Shown piece after piece: positions 26,334 through 37,962 of a stretch of 64,000 nucleotides of DNA (its first letter is position 1; each line of letters opens with the position of its first letter). The DNA comes from Planctomycetaceae bacterium (lineage in GTDB: Bacteria; Planctomycetota; Phycisphaerae; UBA1845; UTPLA1). The notes below the pieces were generated by a model, which had not been told where the DNA came from, searched no databases, and saw only the letters and a program-made list of their open reading frames with translations. The position numbers and the translations under genes are program-made. The DNA is taken from positions 1-64,000 of the forward strand of contig WYBU01000012.1 of assembly GCA_011525745.1 (NCBI GenBank), read 5' to 3'.

Positions 26334-26401
26334 CCGCCACGATGCGCGGTGAGCCAACAGCCCACGCGCATGGCGTCGCACCCAACGAAACGGAGAAACA
26401 C

Positions 26402-26893
26402 ATGATGCGTTCGATGAGTTTCATGGTCGCCGCCCTGACCGTCGCGTCGGCGGCAGGAAACGAAAGCCCCGTCGTGCAATCGCGCCCCGGATTGACGCTG
26501 GAGGGCGCGCGGCGCGTGCTGGCTGCCGCGGAAGCAATCGCGTTGAAAAACGGCGCTACGCCGGCGATCGCCGTCGTCGATGAGGGCGGTCACCTGATCG
26601 CGTTGCACCGGCTCGACGGCTGCTTCGCCGCCGCCGCGGAGGTCTCGATCGGCAAGGCCCGCACGGCCGCCATGTTCAAGAAGCCGACCAGCGCGTTCGA
26701 GGAAGTCATTCGCGCCGGCCGGACGTCGATGGTGGCGCTGGAGCGCTTCACGCCGTTGCAGGGCGGAGTGCCGCTCGTCGTCGACGGACAGATTGTCGGC
26801 GCGGTCGGCGTCAGCGGCGCGGCCAGCGCCCAACAGGACGAGGAAATCGCACACACCGCGGCGGGCGTACTGATGGAAAGGAAATCGCAATGA
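26402..26893 (+). CDS. GlcG/HbpS-family heme-binding-like exported protein
   Basis: A 163-residue protein with a signal peptide (MMRSMSFMVAALTVASA). The Pfam GlcG/HbpS signature is clear: LTLEGARRVLAAAEAIALKN, VAVVDEGGHLIALHR-like strand (AIAVVDEGGHLIALHRLDG), and GGVPLVVDGQIVGAVGVSGA. Members include heme-degrading or heme-binding extracellular proteins. It overlaps the next gene (ATGA at 26890-26893), so they are coupled. The start is chosen at ATG 26402, just before a second ATG. Confidence 0.85.
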   Translation: MMRSMSFMVAALTVASAAGNESPVVQSRPGLTLEGARRVLAAAEAIALKNGATPAIAVVDEGGHLIALHRLDGCFAAAAEVSIGKARTAAMFKKPTSAFEEVIRAGRTSMVALERFTPLQGGVPLVVDGQIVGAVGVSGAASAQQDEEIAHTAAGVLMERKSQ

Positions 26894-27399
26894 ACCGCCA
26901 CACACTCACTATTGCGATCATGCTGCTGTTGACGGCTGAGTTCTCGGGTTGCACGCGGCCGGCGCGCGGCCCGGTGCTCAGCGACGGCGTCGGTTCGCCG
27001 GTCGAACAGAAGTTTCTGGTGAATGTTGATGAGAACGGCGTCGCGCTTCAGGGATACGACCCGGTGGCCTACTTCACCCAGAAGAAACCCGTCCGCGGAG
27101 AATCGCGCTTTCGCTCGGCCTATCGCGGCGCGATCTACCACTTTGCTTCGGCGGAGCACAAGTCGATGTTCGATCGCGAGCCGGCCCGCTACGAGCCGCA
27201 GTTCGGCGGCTTTTGCGGCTACGCCGCGTCGATCAACAAAGTGTCGCCGATCAGCGTCGAATTCTGGGAAGTGCTGGACGGCCGCCTCGTGCTCCAGCAC
27301 AACCAGAAGGCCTGGAACCTGTGGCATCAGGATGTTCCGGGGAACCTGAAGAAGGCCGACGCCAATTGGTCGGGATTGGTGGAGCGCTACGGTTTGTAA
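26890..27399 (+). CDS. YHS-domain lipoprotein
   Basis: A 169-residue lipoprotein (FSGCTRP). It contains a YHS-like domain (VALQGYDPVAYFTQKKP, YHFASAEHKSMFDREPARYEPQFGGFCGYAAS). YHS domains bind metals; this form (GYDPVAYF) is common in exported copper- or heme-linked proteins. A translational overlap with the GlcG-like gene suggests a shared function. Confidence 0.85.
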   Translation: MNRHTLTIAIMLLLTAEFSGCTRPARGPVLSDGVGSPVEQKFLVNVDENGVALQGYDPVAYFTQKKPVRGESRFRSAYRGAIYHFASAEHKSMFDREPARYEPQFGGFCGYAASINKVSPISVEFWEVLDGRLVLQHNQKAWNLWHQDVPGNLKKADANWSGLVERYGL

Positions 27400-27497
27400 T
27401 TTCGCGGCGCGCCTCGCTGCGCGATGCGTTGCTCGCCATGCGACACGTTGGGTTTGCGCGAAAGACTCGCGTCCAAGCGGCAAAGGAAACAACCGTC

Positions 27498-29171
27498 ATG
27501 AAGATCATTCTCGGAAGATTGCGCGTCGCGCTCACGCTCATGGGTCGTCGACTGGGTCGGCCGGTTGCCGCTTCGTGCGTGGCAATGTTTCTGTCGTGGT
27601 CGGCGACCGAAACCGCATCGGCTCAGCCGATGACGGTCACACCCGACGCCGTCGTCGACCTGGCCACGCGCAATGGCATCGAACTCGTTCGGGGTTCTTG
27701 GCGTTATTCCGACGCGACGATCGTCGAGGTCGAGCATCGCGACGCCGGACGGGACAAAAAGCCCAGCGGCGCCCCGAATCGGACGCACGACATCCGGCCG
27801 CGCGCCGGCGGCTCCGATTTCGACGACTCGGCCTGGCCGACAATTGATCCGGAATCGCTTACGCAGCGCCGCACGCATGGGCGACTCGCCTTTGGGTGGT
27901 ACCGCTTGCGCATCACGCTGCCGCAGCGCATCGCCTCGCTGGACGTACGCGGGGCCACCGTCGCCCTTGAAATCGTCGCCGACGATTACGCGGAGATATG
28001 GATCGATGGCCGGCTGCCGCAGGTGCTCGGCCAGGCCGGCGGTCCGCTCGTGGCCGGCTGGAACGCCGTTAATCGCGTCGTGCTGACCGATGACGCGAGG
28101 CCGGGTCAGTCGTTTCAGATCGCCATCTTCGCCGCCAACGGGCCGCTTTCCGATCCGCCGGCGAATTACGTCTGGATTCGCTCGGCCACGCTCGATTTCT
28201 ATCGCCCCGGTCGTTTCGCCGGCGTGCAGGAGGCGCCGCTGAAAGTCGATCGCCGCGATCAGGCGCTGGATTCGATCGTCTCCGCCGGCGCGACGCTCGA
28301 GCGCCTGGCTACCGGGTTTATCTTCACCGAGGGGCCGGTCTGGTCGGAAGAGGGCTACCTGTTGTTCAGCGATCCGAACGCCAATCGGGTTTATCGCTGG
28401 ACGCCGCAGGGGCAGGTGTCGCTCTATCGCACCAAGAGCGGATACGCTGGGGCCGACATCGGCGAGTATCGGCAGCCGGGATCGAATGGCCTGGCGTTCG
28501 ATCTCGACGGACGGCTGACGGTTTGCGAGCACGGCCGGCGGCGCGTGACGCGCATCGAAAAGAACGGCGACGTGACAGTTGTTGCCGACCGCTACGAAGG
28601 CAAGCGTCTGAACAGTCCGAACGACCTGGTGTATCGTTCGGACGGCGCGTTGTTCTTCACCGATCCGCCTTTCGGGCTGCCGAAGTTTCATGACGATCCG
28701 CGTCGCGAATTGCCGCACTTCGGCGTCTATGGCATCGTCGACGGCACAGTACGGCTTGTGTCGAAGGAATTGACAGGTCCCAACGGCCTGGCGTTTTCGC
28801 CCGACGAGAAGTACCTGTACGTCGGCAACTGGGACACGTCGCGGAAAGTCGTGATGCGATACGAGATCGGCCGCGACGGCGCCGCGTCCGGCGGCAGCGT
28901 CTTCTTCGACATGACCGCGGCCGCCGGCGAGGATGCCATCGACGGCATCAAGGTGGACGGCCGTGGAAACCTGTTCGTGTCAGGCCCCGGCGGGCTGTGG
29001 GTGATTTCACCTGAGGGGCGACATCTCGGGACCCTGAGCGGTCCGGAGCATCCGCACAATCTGGCGTGGGGCGACGCGAATCGGCGAACGCTCTACCTGA
29101 CGGCTCTTTCGAGCATTTACCGCCTGCGATTGGACGGGCGCGCCTCGGTCGAAGCCGTCTCGCAGCGGTGA
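27498..29171 (+). CDS. SMP-30/gluconolactonase-like exported protein with N-terminal jelly-roll
   Basis: A 557-residue protein with a signal peptide (residues 1-40). Residues about 60-240 form a beta-sandwich-like module. The C-terminal part (about 270-557) is a six-bladed SMP-30 propeller, with FTEGPVWSEEGYLLFSD, GSNGLAFDLDGRL, SPNDLVYRSDGALFFTDPPFG, GPNGLAFSPDEKYLYVGNW and IDGIKVDGRGNLFVSGPGG. It is a predicted calcium-dependent lactonase; the substrate is unknown. AAAGGA precedes ATG 27498; upstream in-frame codons overlap the YHS gene. Confidence 0.88.
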   Translation: MKIILGRLRVALTLMGRRLGRPVAASCVAMFLSWSATETASAQPMTVTPDAVVDLATRNGIELVRGSWRYSDATIVEVEHRDAGRDKKPSGAPNRTHDIRPRAGGSDFDDSAWPTIDPESLTQRRTHGRLAFGWYRLRITLPQRIASLDVRGATVALEIVADDYAEIWIDGRLPQVLGQAGGPLVAGWNAVNRVVLTDDARPGQSFQIAIFAANGPLSDPPANYVWIRSATLDFYRPGRFAGVQEAPLKVDRRDQALDSIVSAGATLERLATGFIFTEGPVWSEEGYLLFSDPNANRVYRWTPQGQVSLYRTKSGYAGADIGEYRQPGSNGLAFDLDGRLTVCEHGRRRVTRIEKNGDVTVVADRYEGKRLNSPNDLVYRSDGALFFTDPPFGLPKFHDDPRRELPHFGVYGIVDGTVRLVSKELTGPNGLAFSPDEKYLYVGNWDTSRKVVMRYEIGRDGAASGGSVFFDMTAAAGEDAIDGIKVDGRGNLFVSGPGGLWVISPEGRHLGTLSGPEHPHNLAWGDANRRTLYLTALSSIYRLRLDGRASVEAVSQR

Positions 29172-29216
29172 GGCTGCGACGATGGTCGACGCTTCGATGC
29201 GTGATTCGGCTCCACA

Positions 29217-29258
29217 AAAAAAGTACAGCCGCGGCGGAAACACGCTTCCGCCGCGGCC
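29217..29258 (-). terminator. Intrinsic terminator after the secretin gene
   Basis: A perfect 12-bp stem (29229-29240 with 29247-29258) around the loop ACACGC or its complement. On the minus strand it is followed by TGTAC and a T run (29223-29217). It sits 45 bases after the secretin stop. Confidence 0.75.
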
Positions 29259-29302
29259 GTGAAATCAATCGGTGAGTGACTTGCGGACCAGTGCGCTCGC
29301 GT

Positions 29303-31885
<2,583 letters not shown>

Positions 31886-32287
31886 GGGGAGTTCTCCTTT
31901 GCCGCCGGGTCAAGCTCGTCGTGTTTTTGTTCCCAAGCGGCCGGCTACAGGGAGCCTAGGGTAAGCAGCCTTCGGGCGGGATGCAACAACAGGTATGTGT
32001 CGTACCCGTGCTATTCGCGTCGTAGCGGGTCATCAGGCGATGCCGCTCTGGAATGTTATCGACGGATCGCCATTCCAACCCATCTATAGTTTACTCCCGA
32101 AGGAGCCGGGGATGCAACCCCAAGGGCCGAAAAAAGTACTCGCTCCAAAAGATTGTAGCTCCTTCGGGGGCCGGTTTCGTAACCCCTCGGCCTTTGGGAC
32201 TTTTCACCCGATTTCGCACCCCGGTCGATAAACTGCATGAGGGGCGAGCGCCTTTTCGCTCGCGGCACGGGATCCGGCACCGAACCT
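31886..32287. other. Intergenic region between divergent genes
   Basis: It holds the palindromic structured element at 32096-32168 and likely promoters of both flanking genes. No frame is supported. Confidence 0.5.
32096..32168. promoter_or_regulatory. Long-range stem element with internal hairpin, unclassified
   Basis: CCCGAAGGAGC (32096-32106) is perfectly complementary to GCTCCTTCGGG (32158-32168). It encloses 51 bases with an inner GGGG...CCCC hairpin (32108-32121). A second GGCCG...CGGCC hairpin follows (about 32169-32192). It could be a leader RNA for the gene at 32288, a terminator-like structure, or a DNA repeat; no known riboswitch core was recognised. A short local alternative (CTCC around a TTCG loop with GGAG) also exists. 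Confidence 0.35.
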
Positions 32288-33304
32288 ATGACCCCGCACG
32301 ATTCACGCAAGCCCTCGGAGTCCACGAGCACGGGTACCCGCCTTCCGGGCTGGATCAAGCTCGGACGAATCTTCGAACCCGGCGGCGAACGCGAATGGAT
32401 GAAGACCCACGCCGCGCTGCCGGCGACATTGCCGTTACGGAGCGGGCAACTCCGCGTGTACTTCGCCACCCGTGACGAACAATCCCGTGCACGAATCGGC
32501 TGGCTGGACCTGAACCTCGGCTCGGCACGTGAAATCGGCGGCATGCTTTCTTCGCCGGATCGCTTTCACCCCGCGGCCATTGCCTCAGTGAGCAAGGCTC
32601 CCGTCGTTGACCTCGGCCCCCTGGGGGCGTTCGACGACAGCGGCGTTACGACGGGTTGCGTCGTGAAACTCGCGGGAGCCGCGTATCTTTACTACACCGG
32701 CTGGTCGCTGGGCCGAACGGTGCCGTTTTACTATGCCGTCGGGCTGGCAGTCGGCGACGACGACGGGGCAACTTTTCAGAAAGTCTCGTCAGCACCGATC
32801 CTGGATCGCAGCGACGTCGATCCGTATTTGGTCGCATCCCCATGTGTTTTGATCGAGGGAGGCGTCTGGCGCATGTGGTACGTTTCGGGTGTGCGCTGGG
32901 AGATGCACAACAATGTTCCTCGTCACTATTACCACATTCGCTACGCCGAATCGCGCGATGGACTGCACTGGACACGCACCGGTCGAGTCTGCGTCGATTT
33001 CGCCTCGCCCAACGAATACGCCATCGCCCGGCCGACCGTCGTCCGCGATGGCCGACTGTATCGCATGTGGTTTTCGTGCCGTGGGCAGGCCTATCGGCTC
33101 GGATATGCCGAGTCGGTCGACGGCGTGAGCTGGACGCGGCGCGACGATCTGGCCGGACTTGATGCGACCGCGGACGGCTGGGACAGCGAGATGATCTGTT
33201 ATCCGCACGTCTTCGATCACGCGGGCCGCCGCTTCATGCTCTACAACGGAAATGGTTACGGACGAACCGGGCTTGGTCTGGCCGTCCACGCAACGTCAAC
33301 ATAG
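32288..33304 (+). CDS. Five-bladed beta-propeller glycosidase-like protein (GH43/GH32-like superfamily)
   Basis: A 338-residue protein. Repeated aromatic-rich blade motifs are visible: WLDLNLG, YLYYTGWSLG, RMWYVSG, YHIRYAESRDGLHWTR, YRMWFSC and YRLGYAESVDGVSWTR. The RYAESRDGLHW type is usual in GH43/GH62/GH130-like propellers. Catalytic residues cannot be assigned from sequence alone. No signal peptide is seen, so it may act in the cytoplasm. Confidence 0.65.
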   Translation: MTPHDSRKPSESTSTGTRLPGWIKLGRIFEPGGEREWMKTHAALPATLPLRSGQLRVYFATRDEQSRARIGWLDLNLGSAREIGGMLSSPDRFHPAAIASVSKAPVVDLGPLGAFDDSGVTTGCVVKLAGAAYLYYTGWSLGRTVPFYYAVGLAVGDDDGATFQKVSSAPILDRSDVDPYLVASPCVLIEGGVWRMWYVSGVRWEMHNNVPRHYYHIRYAESRDGLHWTRTGRVCVDFASPNEYAIARPTVVRDGRLYRMWFSCRGQAYRLGYAESVDGVSWTRRDDLAGLDATADGWDSEMICYPHVFDHAGRRFMLYNGNGYGRTGLGLAVHATST

Positions 33305-33682
33305 CCCTTTCGGCTGAGGTCGTTTGCGCGGCCGGCTGTGCGGTTCTCCGACGCCGTGGCAGGAAGAACGCTCCGTTCGACCAAGCTGAAACTACTGTAG
33401 AACGAGCGCCGAGCTTCCGGCGAATTGACCCAAAGACTCGGCGAGAAACTCGACTCGCGGGAGCTTACGTCCGCCGCTTGCGTTGCCCTTCGTCGCTCCG
33501 TCGCTTCGTTGCTTGATCCGCGCCCTGCGACGCCGCCGATGGGTTGCCGCCCCCGTTCGCGCTGTCCCAGCCCGCCGACACTTCGTTCTGAACCGCCCCA
33601 CGTTCGTAGCCGATAACACGCGCAAGACGTATTGCCGGTTCGTCGGACCGACTCCGACGCACGCCACACAGCGAGGATCCGC
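33305..33682. other. Intergenic region, no supported gene
   Basis: About 380 bases. Small frames (33425-33616 and others) have no family resemblance. The sequence includes a CTTCGTCGCTCCGTCGCTTCGTTGCTTG low-complexity stretch (33488-33515 region). Confidence 0.5.
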
Positions 33683-34570
33683 ATGTCGCAAGTCACGTTC
33701 GACCGGCCGTTGGCCTTGCCGCGTCCCACTGCTCGTCCGGCGGCGCTAAAGCGCGTGCATTGTCGCCGCGATCCCGATTGGCTGCCGCGCGTATTACGCG
33801 CCCTGCAACGGGACGGCTGCGCCGTGGTCGAGGGTGTTCTCGACGCGGGGCTGATCGACCGCGTCGTCCCCGCCTTGTACGCGGTCCGCGAACGGATCCT
33901 CGACGAGATCGGTCTGGATCGCTTGCGCCGCGCCGGCGAGCTGGGTGTGTTGCGCGCGCTGCCGAAGTTCGACCCGTTGTTCCTCGAACTGATCGAATTG
34001 TCCGAAGTGCTGGCCGTCGTCGATGGAACGGTCGGGCCAACGTCGATCCTGCATCTCCAGAACGGTTTGCTGCTGCCCTCGTCGCCGCCCGAATCCACGC
34101 CGAGCATCTTTCAGAACCGGTTCCACATGGACTTTCCGCGCGTGCTGAACGGATATCTTTGCTCGATCAATCTGCTCTTCGCGATCAGTCCGTTCTCTTG
34201 CGAAAACGGCGGCACGCTCGTGGTGCCGGGAACGCACCAGCGACAGCAGCGGCCGGGCGACGCCTGGCTTGAACAACACGCCATTGCCGTGGAATGCCCG
34301 GCCGGTTCGTTGCTGGTCTTCGATTCAACGCTTTACCACGCGGCCGGGCGCAACACGTCCGGCGCCGATCGGCTCGGCATCAACCAGCAGTTCACGCAGT
34401 CCTACTTCAAACAGCAGATCGACCTGGTGCGCGCGATCGGTGACGAAACGGTTGGCTTGTGCCGCCCGCGTACACAGCAGTTGCTCGGTTGGTACACGCG
34501 CGTTCCCACCAGTCTCGACGAGTTCTATCGCCCGCCCGTCGATCGCCTCTATCGCTCCGGCCAGGGTTGA
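33683..34570 (+). CDS. Phytanoyl-CoA dioxygenase family Fe(II)/2-oxoglutarate oxygenase
   Basis: A 295-residue oxygenase of the PhyH type. The iron facial triad fits H148 and D150 (FHMDFPR) and H219 (TLYHAAGRN). The C-terminal 2-oxoglutarate-binding arginine is likely just downstream. [21 protein letters not shown] is the usual PhyH opening. It probably hydroxylates a small metabolite; the substrate is unknown. A GAGGA site precedes ATG 33683. The palindromic repeat array begins 12 bases after its stop. Confidence 0.85.
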   Translation: MSQVTFDRPLALPRPTARPAALKRVHCRRDPDWLPRVLRALQRDGCAVVEGVLDAGLIDRVVPALYAVRERILDEIGLDRLRRAGELGVLRALPKFDPLFLELIELSEVLAVVDGTVGPTSILHLQNGLLLPSSPPESTPSIFQNRFHMDFPRVLNGYLCSINLLFAISPFSCENGGTLVVPGTHQRQQRPGDAWLEQHAIAVECPAGSLLVFDSTLYHAAGRNTSGADRLGINQQFTQSYFKQQIDLVRAIGDETVGLCRPRTQQLLGWYTRVPTSLDEFYRPPVDRLYRSGQG

Positions 34571-34581
34571 TGAGCCGGCCG

Positions 34582-34918
34582 TGGAGCACCGCCCCGGCTG
34601 TGACAAACGGGGCACAGCCGCCCTCGGCTGTGACAAATGGGGCACAGCCGCCCTCGGCTGTGACAAATGGGACACAGCCGCCCTCGGCTGTGAATGGGGC
34701 ACAGCCGCCCTCGGCTGTGAATGGGGCACAGCCGCCCTCGGCTGTGACAAATGGGACACAGCCGCCCTCGGCTGTGAACGGGGTGCCGCCGCCCTCGGCT
34801 GTGACAAATGGGACACAGCCGCCCTCGGCTGTGAATGGGGCACAGCCGCCCTCGGCTGTGACAAACGGGGCACAGCCGCCCTCGGCTGTGAATGGGGCAC
34901 AGCCGCCCTCGGCTGTGA
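34582..34918. repeat. Tandem array of a 20-bp palindromic repeat
   Basis: Eleven units, plus a degenerate first one, of CACAGCCGCCCTCGGCTGTG. Units are separated by 6-9 bases that come in only a few kinds (ATGGGG, ACAAATGGGA and ACAAACGGGG types). Each unit is itself an inverted repeat (CACAGCCG with CGGCTGTG). Copies occur at 41925-41972 and 60612-60690. The spacers are not unique, so this is not CRISPR. Long frames encoding AAVPHSQPR-type repeats are artefacts of the array. Confidence 0.9.
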
Positions 34919-35168
34919 AGTTTGGTACAAGCCTTCCGCCCGCGTATCCCCCAACGTATTCAGGGCGGCAAACGCTCTCTTACCTGCGCGTCTCGTTTCC
35001 GCGTGGCGCGGGCTTTCAGCCCGTGTTCCCACGTCGCCTCCGCGCAGACCGGTGTCCTGCGCATACCGGCATGCCACTGGATTCCCGCCTGCGCGGGAAT
35101 GACGTGCCGCTGCTGTGTTGAGCGCCGCAACGCGATCGTGGTGACACATCAGCCCCGCCTCGCCCTCC

Positions 35169-36494
35169 TCAAGCTCGTTGGACGAGTTGCCCGATCAGCC
35201 GCGCGTATGCCTCCACAAGCCGGACGGGGCCGAACCGCTGAAACGCGCGTTGCGACATGGCGAAGCCATCCCACCGCGCGTATTCGGCCGCTACATTGCG
35301 AATCGCATTCGCCAGTTCCGTGGGTCTCCCCACCGGGCACAAGATGCCATCGTCCGGTCCGACGATCGCCTCGCATCCCGGCGTGAACGTCGCCACGACC
35401 GGCCGGCCGACCGCCAGCGCTTCGGCCGCCGCCAGGCCGAACGTCTCGCCGTGGCTGGGTAGCACGAGCATGTGACTTTCCTGCAGAGCTTGTGCGACGT
35501 GGCGACGGTTGCACGGGCCGTCGAACCGGACGCGGTCGCTCGGAAGTGCGCTTGCGAGGCGTTCTTGCAGCGCCGCTCGTTGCGGTCCATCGCCAATGAA
35601 ACGCCAGTGAAATGCGAACTGCACGTCGCTCCACAGTTGGCCCGCGGCCTCGGCAAGTTCCCAGACGCCTTTCTCATCCGCCAGCCGTCCGACAAAGCTG
35701 ACGTGGACGATCCTCCGACCGTCCGACGCATTCGACATCGCCGGAGCGGGAACGAACCGGAATTCCGTACCGATTGTGTTGGGAATGACTTCGATCGGTC
35801 GATCGACGCCCGCGGCCTGCATCTGCTGTCGCAGGTGCTGGCTCACGGCGACGACTGCGTCCGCGGTCCGCAGCGCGGCCAGCGTGAATCGACCCGCCGC
35901 CGGCGGCGTCATCGTCAGCGAGAACGGTCCGGTGTGCTCCGTGATAAAGACTATGGGGGTGGTTATTGCCGGGCAGCCTGCCTTTGAGTCCGAGCCGGCC
36001 GTGCCCGGATCCGAACCGCATGCGCGAAATCGCGATGACGCGCCAGCGGTGATCCATCGCGTCCATTGAGCGCGAACCGCCACCGCCGCCCATCCGGCCG
36101 GGATCGCGCAGTGGGCATGCAACACGTCCGGCAGGCCGTGCTGCGAAACGTAGCGCGCCAGTCCGCGTCGCAACCAGCGGCAGTACCGGTGCATCTGAAT
36201 CGCGGGTTGGCGCAGGGCTGCATGCAGCCCGCGAATCCGGACCACGGGAATCGGCGGATCGTCGTGCAATTGTTCATCGATCAGTCGTGGTATCAGCCCT
36301 GCGCCCTGGGCGAACCTCCAATGCCGAATGGGAACAAGATCGGGAAAAACCACGCCGACCTTGGCGCCCGCGGCGACGAAAACGCGTGCATAATCGACGT
36401 TGAATATCCCGGCCGTCGGCTGCTCGATCGAAGGCCACCACGCGGGAACCAGCAGGATGTGGAGTCCGCGCAAATCCATCTCGGCCGGTGGCAT
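35169..36494 (-). CDS. GT4-family glycosyltransferase
   Basis: A 441-residue retaining glycosyltransferase. The N-terminal domain includes HILLVPAWWPSIEQPTAGIF. The C-terminal Rossmann domain has FVGRLADEKGVWEL, HMLVLPSHGETFGLAAAEALAVGRPVV and the GT4 EX7E region. It likely builds surface polysaccharide or lipid-linked sugar. The start is ATG 36494 (MPPAEMDLRG); ATG 36479 is possible. A neighbour PEP-CTERM protein fits an exopolysaccharide context only loosely. Confidence 0.85.
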   Translation of the reverse strand: MPPAEMDLRGLHILLVPAWWPSIEQPTAGIFNVDYARVFVAAGAKVGVVFPDLVPIRHWRFAQGAGLIPRLIDEQLHDDPPIPVVRIRGLHAALRQPAIQMHRYCRWLRRGLARYVSQHGLPDVLHAHCAIPAGWAAVAVRAQWTRWITAGASSRFRACGSDPGTAGSDSKAGCPAITTPIVFITEHTGPFSLTMTPPAAGRFTLAALRTADAVVAVSQHLRQQMQAAGVDRPIEVIPNTIGTEFRFVPAPAMSNASDGRRIVHVSFVGRLADEKGVWELAEAAGQLWSDVQFAFHWRFIGDGPQRAALQERLASALPSDRVRFDGPCNRRHVAQALQESHMLVLPSHGETFGLAAAEALAVGRPVVATFTPGCEAIVGPDDGILCPVGRPTELANAIRNVAAEYARWDGFAMSQRAFQRFGPVRLVEAYARLIGQLVQRA

Positions 36495-36731
36495 GGACTC
36501 GCAGTGTAGCAGTCGCCTCGTGCGGGCGTCATCGCGTCGCCGGCGCCTCAAGAGTCGGCCGACTCCGCACTCGCCGCTCCTTCTCGTAAGGAACTTCCCA
36601 GATGTCGCGAGCGCAAGGTTATGTAGCACAGAAGATTAGCGACGTCTTGTCGGATTATTGCGATCCGGATGGCGCGTTCAGCTCGCGCGTCGGTACAATT
36701 CTGACCGCATGGCTTGGATTGGGAGGCTTGT

Positions 36732-37253
36732 ATGACCCAGGAAACCAGACGCGATTTCATGGGACAGGTCGGTAAGACCGCGCTGGCCGGCGGCGCGGTG
36801 ATGATGGGCGCCGGGGCGACGATGGCTCAGCCAGCCGAAGCCGAAGCGCATCCGTCGCACGGCCGCCAGCGGCGTCGCGTGGTACCGGGCAGTCCGTCAC
36901 CGGTGTATTCGAGGGCGGTCGCATTCGGAGACCTTGTCTGGGTGGCGGGCGTGGTGGGCGTCAAGCCCGGCACGAAGGAGATCCCCCGCGACGTGGCCGA
37001 TGAGATCCGCCAGGCGCTGGACAATTTGAAGGAAAGCGTCGAATCCGCGGACTCGCGCCTCGACAACGTGCTGAAGTGCACGGTGTTTCTCAAGGACTAC
37101 GACCACTTCAAGACTTTCAACGAAGTCTACCAGAGCTATTTTCCCAAGCGTCCCCCGGCCCGATCGACGGTGGTCGTGAAGGACTTTGTCGTGCCCGGCG
37201 CGCGGATTGAGATCGACTGCGTCACCTGCGTTCAGGGGCCGCCGGCCGATTGA
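36732..37253 (+). CDS. RidA/YjgF-family protein with Tat signal
   Basis: A 173-residue protein. The twin-arginine signal ETRRDFMGQVGKTALAGGAV is at the N-terminus, and the mature RidA domain has YSRAVAFGDLVWVAGV, DEIRQALDNLKESVE, VLKCTVFLKDYDHFKTFNEVY and PPARSTVV. RidA proteins hydrolyse reactive enamines/imines or act as chaperones; export by Tat is unusual and suggests an extracytoplasmic substrate. GGGAGG lies before ATG 36732. Confidence 0.85.
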   Translation: MTQETRRDFMGQVGKTALAGGAVMMGAGATMAQPAEAEAHPSHGRQRRRVVPGSPSPVYSRAVAFGDLVWVAGVVGVKPGTKEIPRDVADEIRQALDNLKESVESADSRLDNVLKCTVFLKDYDHFKTFNEVYQSYFPKRPPARSTVVVKDFVVPGARIEIDCVTCVQGPPAD

Positions 37254-37348
37254 ATCTTTCCCGCGGGCGCCGGATCGAACCGCGACAGGTGCGATACCCG
37301 CGGTCGAACCTGCGCCATCGCCCGCTTCTGGTGCGCCGCGAGGCTTCA

Positions 37349-37417
37349 CATGGCCAAGCCCTCGCAAAGCCGTTTCTCGAAATCGTCAAGTTGCTTTCGC
37401 GAGAGGGCTTGACCATG
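37349..37417. repeat. Imperfect inverted repeat in a convergent intergenic region
   Basis: 37349-37369 (CATGGCCAAGCCCTCGCAAAG, with minor gaps) mirrors 37394-37417 across about 24 bases. It lies between convergent genes and could stop transcription from both sides, but no T run is present. Confidence 0.45.
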
Positions 37418-37488
37418 CCACACGGGCGATGCCGTGCGCTCGCTTGTGCGCGAGAGAACACACAGTCGTAAATCGGGATTCGGGCAGG

Positions 37489-37956
37489 TCAGTACGCGCG
37501 CGGCTGCCGCGCCAGCCACTCGTCAAAGAGGGCGGCGCACTCGCGCTGCATCACGCCGGACGTAATTCGTACCGGACTCCCGCCCATCGTGTACACGTCG
37601 GTCGCGGACAGAATGAGTTCGTTAAATCCGGCTCTTCGCGCGTCGGCGATCGTCGCGCCGAAATAGACGTCTGAAATGCGCGACCAGTGGATGGCGGCGG
37701 CGCACATCGGGCACGGCTCGCACGTCGTGTACATCGTGCAGCCGCTCAGGTCGATCGATTTCAACGCCGCGGCTGCGTTCTGAATCGCGACGACTTCGGC
37801 GTGGGCGGTCGGATCGCAGCGATGCCACACCTCGTTGTGCCCGCCGGCGACGAGTTGTCCGTCGCGCACGACAATCGCGCCGAAGGGCGATTGTCCCCCG
37901 GCCACTCCGGCACGCGCCTGCTCGATCGCCTGGGCCATCCACGCCTCGTGAGACAT
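37489..37956 (-). CDS. Nucleoside/cytidine deaminase-family (guanine deaminase or TadA-like) enzyme
   Basis: A 155-residue zinc deaminase. The zinc site is HAEVVAIQ plus PCPMCAAA; SPFGAIVVRDGQLVAGGHNEV precedes it. The length and GCTMYTTCEPCPMC fit guanine deaminase/TadA-like deaminases of purine salvage. It is the first gene on its transcript. The ATG at 37956 lies 6 bases after a TATAAT box, so its mRNA is probably leaderless. In-frame codons to 37989 overlap that promoter. Confidence 0.85.
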   Translation of the reverse strand: MSHEAWMAQAIEQARAGVAGGQSPFGAIVVRDGQLVAGGHNEVWHRCDPTAHAEVVAIQNAAAALKSIDLSGCTMYTTCEPCPMCAAAIHWSRISDVYFGATIADARRAGFNELILSATDVYTMGGSPVRITSGVMQRECAALFDEWLARQPRAY

Positions 37957-37962
37957 GTCCGG

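Noticed and set aside
34582-34918. Possible CRISPR array
   Set aside because: The spacers are 6-9 bases and recur, the repeat is dispersed elsewhere, and no cas gene is present.
34325-35149. Long minus-strand frame encoding SQPRAAVPH repeats
   Set aside because: Product of the palindromic array read in one frame; overlaps the PhyH gene on the other strand and has no real domain.
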